A stretch of 64,000 bases of DNA from Candidatus Zixiibacteriota bacterium (GTDB lineage: Bacteria > Zixibacteria > MSB-5A5 > JAABVY01). The notes beneath the pieces were generated by a model. The model searched no databases, was not told where the DNA came from, and saw only the letters and a list, made by a program, of their open reading frames with translations. The position numbers and the translations under genes were made by a program. The stretch covers positions 1 to 64,000 of the forward strand of contig DSEQ01000040.1 in NCBI GenBank assembly GCA_011056555.1, in the 5' to 3' direction. Shown piece by piece: positions 9,019 through 15,978 of this stretch (the first letter of the stretch is position 1; each line of letters starts with the position of its first letter).

Positions 9019-10341
9019 ATGGACGAAGAAATAAGAGCAAAACAACCGTCTGAAATCGAACATCCAGCTCCGATAGCGCCCCAGGAACGCATATCCTCCA
9101 TGGATATCCTGCGCGGGACGGCAGTCCTGGGTATACTGGCAATGAACATATATTCATTTGGCCTGCCGGCTTCCGCCTACAGTAATCCTTTTGCCTACGG
9201 GGGCACCGATCCCGTCAACATCGGGACCTGGCTTTTCACTTATGTCTTCTTCAACCAGAAATTCATGTCTATTTTTTCCATGCTCTTCGGAGCGGGGCTG
9301 GTGGTTATGTACCAGCGTTTCCAGGAAAAAGGACAGCCATTGAAGAAAATCTATTACCGCAGGATTAGATGGCTGATCCTGCTGGGAGTGATTCATGCCT
9401 TCTTTATCTGGCATGGCGATATACTTTTACTGTATGGGATCTGCGGGCTTTTGATCTTCTTCTTCCGGAAACTTTCTCCAAAAGCATTGATTATTGACGG
9501 TCTCCTTGCCCTTGCCTTCGGCTTCCTGATAATAGTCGGCATAGGAGCCTTCTTCATTTATGCTGCGGGTGCAGAGGAAAGAATTGAAGATGCGCGATTA
9601 GCGGGAGAAGAACCTGAAGAAATTGATATAGAACTGCAGAAAATGACCGCTGACCAGAAGGAGGCATTCAATCCAGCGCCGGAAGATCTGCGGGAGAACA
9701 TTGAGGAATTTCGTAATGGAATTGGCGCTATCATGAAAAACCGTGCCAGGCTTGCAGCCATGACTAATACAAACGGCTTGCTTTTTTTCGGCTTATGGCG
9801 GGCAGGAAGCATGATGCTTCTGGGCATGGGATTTTTCAAGCTTGGCATATTCTCGGCAGAGCGTTCACGCAGGTTCTATCTCACCATGCTCATGATTGCA
9901 TATGCAATCGGATTACCGTTGGTGTATTATGGCGGTCAGCAGCTCCTGGCTCATGAATATGACTACGTCTATAAGTTTGCGGGCGGCAAATACTATAATT
10001 ATCTTGGAAGTGTCCTGATCGCATTGGGACATGTCGGGGTCGTCATGCTGTTCTGCAAGTCTAATCTACTGCCGAAGCTGAAAAATGCGTTGTCATCTGT
10101 GGGACGGATGGCCTTAACCAACTACCTCACCCACTCAATCGTCTTCACGCTCATCTTCTATGGCTACGGTCTGGGATTATTTGCCAGATTCGAGCGTTTC
10201 GAGCTGATGTTTTTTGTACTGGGCATGTGGATTGTTCAGCTTGTAGTAAGTCCGATCTGGCTGCGGCATTTCCGTTTCGGTCCGGCTGAATGGCTCTGGC
10301 GCTCTTTGACATATAAGAAAAAACAACAGATGAGGGTGTAG
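9019..10341 (+). CDS. DUF418 family (YeiB-like) membrane protein
   Basis: 440 residues. Residues 26-40 (RISSMDILRGTAVLG) are the conserved entry motif of DUF418/acyltransferase-3-like membrane proteins. About ten membrane helices follow, with a soluble Glu-rich insertion (about 190-235: EERIEDARLAGEEPEEIDIE). The C-terminal DUF418 domain (about 270-425) has SVGRMALTNYLTHSI and ends in FGPAEWLWRSLTY. The family resembles membrane O-acyltransferases without proof of an activity. It is probably translated from the DinB transcript, as the gap is seven bases. Confidence 0.88.
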   Translation: MDEEIRAKQPSEIEHPAPIAPQERISSMDILRGTAVLGILAMNIYSFGLPASAYSNPFAYGGTDPVNIGTWLFTYVFFNQKFMSIFSMLFGAGLVVMYQRFQEKGQPLKKIYYRRIRWLILLGVIHAFFIWHGDILLLYGICGLLIFFFRKLSPKALIIDGLLALAFGFLIIVGIGAFFIYAAGAEERIEDARLAGEEPEEIDIELQKMTADQKEAFNPAPEDLRENIEEFRNGIGAIMKNRARLAAMTNTNGLLFFGLWRAGSMMLLGMGFFKLGIFSAERSRRFYLTMLMIAYAIGLPLVYYGGQQLLAHEYDYVYKFAGGKYYNYLGSVLIALGHVGVVMLFCKSNLLPKLKNALSSVGRMALTNYLTHSIVFTLIFYGYGLGLFARFERFELMFFVLGMWIVQLVVSPIWLRHFRFGPAEWLWRSLTYKKKQQMRV

Positions 10342-10342
10342 T

Positions 10343-10690
10343 TCAATTACGGGAGTCTTCCCTTCCCTTCACATTGGCAGCTACGGCTATTGCTTTATGT
10401 GCCCAAACAGCGAGCTCATGACAGTCCTCCAGGACATCGGCGGGCACTTCGTAGTAATTCATGGTTTGCTCTCTGTCCTTATATGGCTTAAACGGCTCCA
10501 TGCCGAGTTTTTCAAAATCCTCGATATTAGTGCTGTCTACTTTAAAATATAGGGTGTTGTCGGCAATCAGGGCGAAGAAAAGGCCACCGGAATAGATGCC
10601 CACACCGCCGAACATGCGCCGCGTACTGATCTGGCCCACATCCTGAAGCTGGTCTATTACATATTGCAGAAAGCTCTCGCTGACAGCCAT
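10343..10690 (-). CDS. TfoX/Sxy N-terminal domain protein
   Basis: 115 residues matching the TfoX N-terminal domain. The signature TRRMFGGVGIYSGGLFFALI occupies about residues 23-42, followed by DNTLYFKVD and an EVPADVLEDCHELAVWAHKA helix. In gammaproteobacteria full-length TfoX/Sxy activates competence genes. Short stand-alone versions such as this one are common elsewhere and have no known DNA-binding role. It converges on the DUF418 gene, with the two stop codons 1-2 bases apart and no room for a separate terminator. Confidence 0.85.
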   Translation of the reverse strand: MAVSESFLQYVIDQLQDVGQISTRRMFGGVGIYSGGLFFALIADNTLYFKVDSTNIEDFEKLGMEPFKPYKDREQTMNYYEVPADVLEDCHELAVWAHKAIAVAANVKGREDSRN

Positions 10691-10753
10691 AGAAACTCAA
10701 CTACTATTTTCCTTAACTTATACTCTTAGTCATTCTTAATCGTGTTCCCGAAT

Positions 10754-10790
10754 ATAAAAAAAGAACCGCGGAAAATCAAATCCGCGGCTC
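10754..10790 (-). terminator. Intrinsic terminator
   Basis: On the minus strand a 10-bp stem (GAGCCGCGGA with TCCGCGGTTC, one G-U) is followed by seven Ts. This is a canonical factor-independent terminator, 25 bases after the stop codon of the GYD-domain gene. Confidence 0.85.
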
Positions 10791-10814
10791 ATTCCAAAAA
10801 ACCAAACTTCGCAC

Positions 10815-11153
10815 TTACTGGGGGGCTTTCTCAGGCCTTTTAATTTCCTTGGTAATCTCCGCGATCTGATCATAGGGAATCGCCAGCCAGCTTTCCACCT
10901 GGCAGGCGCCATATTCCCTTGTAATCAGCGATACTTTGGCGGCGGTACGTTCATCGGGAGCCTGATAAATATCCATGAAATCCCATGTCCCCATAAGGGC
11001 ATAATGCGCAAGAAATTCCACTTCCGGACACTGCTCGTTGATCTGATCCAGCCATTCCTGGTTGCATTTGGCCCGATCGGTGTGCTTATGACCCACCTCA
11101 ATCAGGCTCGCGCTCTGTGGTGCAAGCTTGGTCATCAGAACAAAGGTCTTCAT
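10815..11153 (-). CDS. GYD domain-containing protein
   Basis: 112 residues of the GYD family, small single-domain alpha/beta proteins with a ferredoxin-like fold. The N-terminal strand MKTFVLMTKLAPQSASLI and the central GTWDFMDIYQAPDERTAAKVS are typical; the family name-giving G-x-Y-D region is represented by MGTWDFMDIYQ. The role is unknown, and homologues often stand alone as here. CAGGAGG lies six bases before the ATG and a strong terminator follows, so it is a compact monocistronic unit. Confidence 0.82.
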   Translation of the reverse strand: MKTFVLMTKLAPQSASLIEVGHKHTDRAKCNQEWLDQINEQCPEVEFLAHYALMGTWDFMDIYQAPDERTAAKVSLITREYGACQVESWLAIPYDQIAEITKEIKRPEKAPQ

Positions 11154-11336
11154 AATAACCTCCTGTTCTTACTATAAATATACCATCTAATCCTTAATTT
11201 GAAACAAAAATTCGGAATTAATGCTGATTTTGTTTCTTTGTGCAGATACGAGATGTGTAAGTAATCTATTACGCTTATTGAACTTATGAAGACCGGGAGC
11301 TTATTTTTGAAAATGGATTGGCCGGGATAAATCGGA

Positions 11337-11897
11337 TCAAAAAATAAAGGCGCTCAGGCCAAAGGCAACCCCGAAGGTATTGCCGGAAACCGAAACATCC
11401 GAGCTCTCCATATCGAAATTTTCGATCAGATAGAATATCTCGCCGGTCATACCCACATTTCTGGCCAGCATATAGGTCGTACCCCCGGTGAAGCGCAGAA
11501 CCGTTTCAGTGTACTCATCGGTTTTCTTGCCATAAATGAAGCTCATCGATAGAAATGGAAAGACCACACTTTTCTCGCCCCCGAAGAAATATGCCGCCGT
11601 GGGCCCGGCGCCGTAAAATGTTTTCGTATCCCCCTCGGTCGATTCCCTCTTAAACATAAGCTGTCCGCCCACGCCCACATTGGGAATGGCGAAATACAGA
11701 ACAGCCGGATTAAATGTGAAGATGCTTATTCTCTCATCCGCGCGTGCATCCCCGCCCACACTTACAAACCCGGCGCTTCCGCCCGCAAGAATACTGCCCC
11801 TGTCAACTGCATAGCTCGGCCTGCCGTCATCCTGTGCGGCGAGAGGCAAGGCCAATATCAAAATTGCGGATACTATCAACAGAGCGACTCTTTTCAT
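11337..11897 (-). CDS. Outer-membrane beta-barrel protein
   Basis: 186 residues. A signal peptide (MKRVALLIVSAILILALPLAAQ) is followed by alternating beta-strand segments rich in Gly and aromatic residues (FNPAVLYFAIPNVGVGGQLMF, YGAGPTAAYFFGG, TFGVAFGLSAFIF). It ends in Phe, as outer-membrane barrels recognised by BamA usually do. Size suggests eight strands, like OmpW/OmpX-type barrels. The frame extends eight codons upstream, but the internal ATG has GGGAGGG at good spacing and starts directly with the signal peptide, so it is preferred. Specific function unknown. Confidence 0.82.
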   Translation of the reverse strand: MKRVALLIVSAILILALPLAAQDDGRPSYAVDRGSILAGGSAGFVSVGGDARADERISIFTFNPAVLYFAIPNVGVGGQLMFKRESTEGDTKTFYGAGPTAAYFFGGEKSVVFPFLSMSFIYGKKTDEYTETVLRFTGGTTYMLARNVGMTGEIFYLIENFDMESSDVSVSGNTFGVAFGLSAFIF

Positions 11898-11972
11898 TAT
11901 CCCTCCCAATTCAATTTGCATTATTCTCCAAAATGTACCGCGCCGCCTGATTTGTCAATTTAATATAAACAG

Positions 11973-13022
11973 CTAACCATTGAAATTCCGCGAAAGCCTT
12001 TTGCCGGAGCGTTTGCTCTTGATCCGTTCCGCCAGGGCATGCGAAATTATCGGGAGCGCAATGGTCGAATCGCAGTAGCACTGCACATACTCGCCCTTGT
12101 TGGTCTCCTTGCCCCAGGTCACAGCCTCCTCGAATGTGCAGCCGGAAAGCCCGCCCCACTGAGGAGCATCAGCGGTAACCTGGATCGCATATTTGTGCGG
12201 GTAATAGGTTTCATCGGTACCCTGTCGTTTATGCCCGCCGGAACGGCCGGGAACCTCGCGGTCCTTGTAGAGAAGGTCGCCGGTTACCGCGAAAAGCTGG
12301 ATGAAGTCCTTGGGAACTCCTCCGCCGATATAGACCACGCCAGTGCTCTTGACTTTCTCTCCAAGCTGCATGAACTCGATATAGTCCTTGACCCCGTCAA
12401 GTGTGAGTTCGAATCCCCGGCTTTTGGCGATCAGGGCGGCGTCGCCATAAGGGCTGTCGATAATCGCCGGACAGAAAACCGGCACATTGGCCTCATATGC
12501 AGCGGTCACAATCGAGCGGATGCTTTTCTTCTTGAGCCATTTGCCGAATAATCCCAGAAATTCGCGCGAGGAGTATTTGTGATTTTCGTCAAGCGTCATG
12601 ATAAAATCTGCGATCAACTCGGTCATCTTCAAATATTCTTTTTCCGAACCGTAAACATCATAGTAGCGGTTATAACCCTCGTGGAAAAGCTTCTCGTTGT
12701 CGGCCACATGCGAGCCCTGCAGGTAAGCCCCTCCCATAGATTCGACTATGTCTTCCGAGATATTGGCGCCGGTAGGAACCAATATATCGATGAAGCCCTG
12801 TTTCAGGAGCCAGTTGATTATCTTCCACTGCCCGGTGGTGGACAATGATCCGGCATAGCCGAAAAGGATGGTGATGTTTTTCTCCTTGATCATCCTCTCG
12901 AAAACTTCGACCGAACGCGCCAGGCTCTTGCCCTGGAATCCGGTTTTGGCCATGGCCTCCATAAGGCCCGAGATTTTGCGACTCGATTTTACTTCTATGG
13001 CTTCAACTTTCGGATTTTTCAT
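11973..13022 (-). CDS. Deoxyhypusine synthase family protein
   Basis: About 349 residues, homologous along its length to deoxyhypusine synthase, the NAD-dependent enzyme that moves the aminobutyl group of spermidine to a lysine of eIF5A. Visible family features are the Rossmann start ILFGYAGSLSTTGQW, DILVPTGANISEDI, YIGGGVPKDFIQ and the active-site Lys305 in CTFEEAVTWGK. Bacteria lack eIF5A, and bacterial members are thought to act in polyamine chemistry such as homospermidine formation, or on unknown acceptors. The start was chosen at ATG 13022 (GGGGA eight bases upstream) rather than the GTG two codons earlier. No polyamine genes are adjacent. Confidence 0.87.
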   Translation of the reverse strand: MKNPKVEAIEVKSSRKISGLMEAMAKTGFQGKSLARSVEVFERMIKEKNITILFGYAGSLSTTGQWKIINWLLKQGFIDILVPTGANISEDIVESMGGAYLQGSHVADNEKLFHEGYNRYYDVYGSEKEYLKMTELIADFIMTLDENHKYSSREFLGLFGKWLKKKSIRSIVTAAYEANVPVFCPAIIDSPYGDAALIAKSRGFELTLDGVKDYIEFMQLGEKVKSTGVVYIGGGVPKDFIQLFAVTGDLLYKDREVPGRSGGHKRQGTDETYYPHKYAIQVTADAPQWGGLSGCTFEEAVTWGKETNKGEYVQCYCDSTIALPIISHALAERIKSKRSGKRLSRNFNG

Positions 13023-13324
13023 TTTCACATCCCCATCTTTTCGATTTTCGGATTTACGATTTTTGGGTGGTTAATATAAGAATTTGAGCGATAAATGGAA
13101 AGAAAAGTTTCTCTCACAATAATATGGCGCTGGGCTTAGCTCCCGGTACACCCGGTCTGGTATTCAAAAGGCGAAGGGGAATATGAACGCGGAGCACAAG
13201 GACGTACTCCGAGCACTGTCATTCAGATATTATGCTGGGCTCCCGACATTAATAAACAAATACCGAAAAACATTGACTTTAGGCCCATACTGTGGTTTTT
13301 TTCAGCAGTATAAATATATTAACT
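13023..13324. other. Intergenic region with a dispersed repeat
   Basis: About 300 bases between the deoxyhypusine-synthase-like gene and the trypsin-like gene, which are divergent. It holds a copy of the 32-base hairpin repeat (see 13185-13216) and two short similar stretches, GCTGGGCTTAGCTCCCGG near 13130 and GCTGGGCTCCCG near 13234, that look like decayed repeat pieces. No small gene with a ribosome site is visible. Confidence 0.5.
13185..13216 (+). repeat. Dispersed 32-base hairpin repeat, copy 1
   Basis: A 32-base segment matching 39426-39457 at 28 of 32 positions. It contains GCGGAG and ACTCCG as an imperfect stem around a loop that includes GGACGTA. The second copy sits inside a cluster of REP-type elements, which suggests the same kind of mobile palindromic repeat. 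Confidence 0.65.
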
Positions 13325-14179
13325 ATGGCTATAATTAGAACCATCATATTAGTTGTAATTCTGCCCATTTTGGCGCTGGGCCAGACCTCCCGGGAAGAGG
13401 ATAAGCTGTCGATATACGAGATCGTTCAGCCGGACGGCTTTTTTGGCACCGGCTTCATGATCGAGGACAGCCTGATGGGCCAGATGCTCATCACCTGCCG
13501 TCATATTATACAGGATGAGAACGGCGATTTCTTCGACAAGATTTTTGTCAGGAGAAACAAGCTTCTCAAGACAAAACAGGTCGTCTCCGACACTGTTGGA
13601 TTTTATGTCCATCTTAAGGACAAGGAGAACGGCGAGACACGGAACCTGTTTTATTCGCATCCCGATCCCAATATCGACCTGGCGATCATTCCCGTGATCC
13701 ACCCCGACCAGCCGCTCAAAAACCGCAAACCGACATATGGTTTCGATTCCCGACTTGTATTAAGCAGAATGGGTCTTGATAGTATGGGTGTGGAGGAGGG
13801 GACTGATGTAGAGATTATCGGCTTTTCGCTCACCAGTTCGCTCTATATCGACCGGATCAATTATCATTTCTCGCGCTTTGGTAAGATCGGTCTGTTTACC
13901 AGCGATGATTTGGAATTGACCATTGATAAACAGCCGCGAAAGGCCAATTTTATGCTCTTGTCGATGTCTGTCAAGATCGGAGATTCCGGCTCCCCCATCA
14001 TCGCCCATATAGGCGGAAGGCGCTACATAATCGGAATCGTGACTGCGGTGGTTCCCGATATCGCCTACGGCGTCGGCTACCCGTCTTATTACATCTATGA
14101 TTTATTAGAGCAAATCCGGGCAGATTATATTGAGAAGCTTGGATTGGCGAATAAAAGTAAGCAGGTCAAATCTCTGTGA
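13325..14179 (+). CDS. Exported trypsin-like serine protease
   Basis: 284 residues. A signal peptide (MAIIRTIILVVILPILALGQ) precedes a single trypsin-like domain. The triad is readable: His60 in LITCRHII, Asp118 in DPNIDLAIIP and Ser221 in GDSGSPII, with the GTGFMIED strand typical of HtrA/trypsin-like peptidases before the His. There is no PDZ domain. An upstream GTG at 13292 is in frame, but the ATG at 13325 starts directly at the signal peptide. The last codons (QVKSL) and the TGA stop lie inside a REP element (14164-14213), so the original C terminus may have been replaced. Neither start has a strong ribosome site. Confidence 0.82.
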   Translation: MAIIRTIILVVILPILALGQTSREEDKLSIYEIVQPDGFFGTGFMIEDSLMGQMLITCRHIIQDENGDFFDKIFVRRNKLLKTKQVVSDTVGFYVHLKDKENGETRNLFYSHPDPNIDLAIIPVIHPDQPLKNRKPTYGFDSRLVLSRMGLDSMGVEEGTDVEIIGFSLTSSLYIDRINYHFSRFGKIGLFTSDDLELTIDKQPRKANFMLLSMSVKIGDSGSPIIAHIGGRRYIIGIVTAVVPDIAYGVGYPSYYIYDLLEQIRADYIEKLGLANKSKQVKSL

Positions 14180-14213
14180 GATTTGACAATGTCAAAAGTC
14201 ACAGACTTTTGAC
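14164..14213 (+). repeat. REP element, left flank of RAYT
   Basis: Two adjacent hairpins: GTCAAATC...GATTTGAC (14165-14187) and GTCAAAAGTC-ACA-GACTTTTGAC (14191-14213). It is identical to the right-flank copy at 48 of 50 positions and in the same orientation. The stop codon of the trypsin-like gene (14177-14179) falls in the loop of the first hairpin. Confidence 0.9.
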
Positions 14214-14219
14214 GAGCGA

Positions 14220-14723
14220 CTATTCTCCATAATTCCCTTCAAATTCAATTTTCTTATTTATTCCCCATCCTTTGGAATAATATCCTTGTCGATAAAACTT
14301 ATGGATGCTTGAATACTGCCATTCAAACGGATTGCAGGTGAAGCCATGCTTGACCGGATTATAGTGAATATAATTAATATGATTATTCATATCCCTTTGA
14401 TCCCTAATTATATGATCCCAAAACCGGTATTGCCAAATACGATGTTTTTTCAAATCATGTTTATACATATATAGCTTTGAGAACGAGAGCTCGAAAGACT
14501 TTATCAGTAAAGAAAGATCATTCCTTTGGGGATCTATCATCATATGAAAATGATCGGGAAGAACGCATAATGCAATCACATTTGACCTCTTTTCAAGAAT
14601 TTTTGATTTAATTAAGGCTCTGAATATTCCGATCTCCTCGACCAAGATAGGCATTCGATTATACGTTACAGCAGTGACAAAATAAATTTGACCTTGTGAA
14701 TAATATCTTCTTAAATTCGACAT
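14220..14723 (-). CDS. REP-associated tyrosine transposase (RAYT, Y1 HUH family)
   Basis: 167 residues of the IS200-like Y1 transposase family, REP-associated clade. The HUH metal site is His58-Phe-His60 in LPDHFHMM. The likely nucleophile is Tyr118 in NYIHYNPVKHG, the motif diagnostic of RAYTs. QYRFWDHIIRD (98-108) is also typical. The frame extends 14 codons upstream, but MSNLRRYY is the usual family beginning. The enzyme cuts and rejoins single-stranded DNA at REP hairpins. Its gene is flanked closely by two REPs, and the reading frame is intact, so it may still be active. Confidence 0.92.
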   Translation of the reverse strand: MSNLRRYYSQGQIYFVTAVTYNRMPILVEEIGIFRALIKSKILEKRSNVIALCVLPDHFHMMIDPQRNDLSLLIKSFELSFSKLYMYKHDLKKHRIWQYRFWDHIIRDQRDMNNHINYIHYNPVKHGFTCNPFEWQYSSIHKFYRQGYYSKGWGINKKIEFEGNYGE

Positions 14724-14790
14724 GGTGTCAATAAAGATATTTATTAACCCAGAATTTGCAATCATTTTAAGATTTAATGGACATCTCGTA

Positions 14791-14840
14791 GGTCAGATCC
14801 CTGTGAGATTTGACAATGTCAAAAGTCACAGACTTTTGAC
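14791..14840 (+). repeat. REP element, right flank of RAYT
   Basis: Second copy of the two-hairpin repeat, differing from the left copy at 2 of 50 positions. Here an outer inverted repeat is also intact: TAGGTCA at 14789-14795 mirrors TGACCTA at 14837-14843, so the whole element folds as a closed three-way structure. Confidence 0.9.
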
Positions 14841-14862
14841 CTACAATTTCTTTCGCCGCAAT

Positions 14863-14896
14863 CCAAAAAAACCGGCGAATGATGACATCCGCCGGT
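14863..14896 (-). terminator. Intrinsic terminator of the pth-rpsF-rpsR-rplI-larE run
   Basis: On the minus strand a stem (ACCGGCG with CGCCGGT) is followed directly by a run of Ts. It lies 28 bases beyond the last gene of the long minus-strand operon and just outside the REP element. Confidence 0.85.
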
Positions 14897-14924
14897 CACG
14901 AAATTTGGCTTTCTCTAATGAGAG

Positions 14925-15146
14925 CTATTTTTCTTCCGGGGCATTCGGATCCTTGTAATGGGATTTCTGCATTTCCTGCATCGATTCCATGAACTCCTCG
15001 CCGGTGATAACACCCTTCTTGATCAAAAGCCTGACCAATGCCTGCGAGGCCAGGTTGTTGGAGAGCGCCAGCTCCTCGAACGACACCTCTTTAACATTGC
15101 CGTCGGGCATCTGTATCTTCATCGCAACTTTCTTCTTCTCAAACAT
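14925..15146 (-). CDS. Small conserved-looking hypothetical protein
   Basis: 73 residues, not recognised. It starts MFEKKKVAMKIQMPDGNVKE, a charged beta-hairpin-like N terminus, followed by an amphipathic helical region (about 24-60: FEELALSNNLASQALVRLLI, then KKGVITGEEFMESM) and a polar tail. The pattern VxxLLIKKGVITxEEF resembles the short helices that often close small cytosolic proteins. AAGGAG lies eight bases before the ATG at 15146; earlier in-frame starts are too close to it. The ATG overlaps the larE stop by eight bases, so translation is probably coupled. It is the last gene before the terminator. Confidence 0.6.
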   Translation of the reverse strand: MFEKKKVAMKIQMPDGNVKEVSFEELALSNNLASQALVRLLIKKGVITGEEFMESMQEMQKSHYKDPNAPEEK

Positions 15147-15978
15147 CCTCATCACTCCTTTTTATGGCCTCGTTCATGCTTCCGGAACGGAATCCGGCCA
15201 GGTCAAGCGTAACCCAGACAAATCCCAGCTTGCGGAACTCATCGGCTATTTTACGCTGTAATTCCTGATTGTAAACCTTTTTTATATCTGCAAGCGGCAA
15301 TTCTATCCTCGCCAGCCTGTCATGGTGACGCACCCGCAGCTGCATGAATCCCAGTGAACGCAGATACTCCTCGGCTTTCTCCACCTGCGCCAGCTTTTCT
15401 TTCGTGACTGGCGAGCCGTAGGGAATGCGTGACGCAAGGCAGGCCATCTGCGGCTTGTCCCAGACCTCCAGCCCAAAATGGCTGGCTAACTCCCGAAGAT
15501 CGGCCTTACCCAGACCGGCCTCAAATAGAGGTGAACGCACATTATACTTCTCTGCCGCCTTTCGTCCGGGACGAAAATCGCCGACATCATCGGCATTAAA
15601 CCCGTCAAAAATAACATCATGCCCGTCAAACAGCGACGGATCGGACAACTTGCCGTAGAGCTCCTGCTTGCAGAAGAAACAGCGGTCAACCGGATTTTTG
15701 GCGTAGTTGGGATCATCCAGCTCCTCGGTTTTGATTATTCGGTGCCGCTCTCCCAGACCCAGGGACCAGGCGAACTCCTGCGCCTTTTCAAGCTCGCTTC
15801 TGGGATAGCTGGGAGAATCGGCGGTAACCGCAGAAACATTCTCCGCCCCCAGGGTATCCACGACGGCATAAAGTAAAAAGGCGGAGTCAAGACCGCCTGA
15901 GTACGCCACAATCGCCGAGTTAAAGCCGGATATTATATCTTTGAGCTTCTCGTATTTTTCAAGCAGTTCGTTTCTCAT
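15139..15978 (-). CDS. larE: ATP-dependent sacrificial sulfur transferase LarE
   Basis: 279 residues. The PP-loop SGGLDS (27-32) marks the N-type ATP pyrophosphatase fold, and DRCFFCKQELYGKL and ACLASRIPYGSPVT are LarE hallmarks. Cys180 in the latter matches the sacrificial cysteine of Lactobacillus LarE, whose sulfur is donated to the nickel-pincer cofactor precursor of lactate racemase. No larB, larC or larA is nearby, so the acceptor may be made elsewhere, or this member may serve another sulfuration. Start: the ATG at 15978, which overlaps the upstream stop as ATGA. The frame continues 40 codons further, but only as the antisense-free tail of the preceding gene in another register. Confidence 0.9.
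   Translation of the reverse strand: MRNELLEKYEKLKDIISGFNSAIVAYSGGLDSAFLLYAVVDTLGAENVSAVTADSPSYPRSELEKAQEFAWSLGLGERHRIIKTEELDDPNYAKNPVDRCFFCKQELYGKLSDPSLFDGHDVIFDGFNADDVGDFRPGRKAAEKYNVRSPLFEAGLGKADLRELASHFGLEVWDKPQMACLASRIPYGSPVTKEKLAQVEKAEEYLRSLGFMQLRVRHHDRLARIELPLADIKKVYNQELQRKIADEFRKLGFVWVTLDLAGFRSGSMNEAIKRSDEDV

Larger units (their letters stand above)
14164..14840 (-). mobile_element. RAYT-REP unit (REP-associated tyrosine transposase with flanking REPs)
   Basis: A single transposase gene bracketed by two direct, nearly identical two-hairpin REP elements, 677 bases in all. This is the classical arrangement of REP-associated tyrosine transposases, which act on the palindromic REP sequences as single strands. 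A third REP copy occurs about 25 kb away (39469-39520), as expected if the enzyme disperses REPs non-autonomously. No target duplication or IS-type terminal inverted repeat is visible, in keeping with the IS200/IS605-like mechanism. Confidence 0.85.

Noticed and set aside
12390-12425. Sequence AGTTCGAATCC resembling a tRNA T-loop
   Set aside because: It lies within the coding sequence of the deoxyhypusine-synthase-like gene, and no acceptor or anticodon arm can be built around it.
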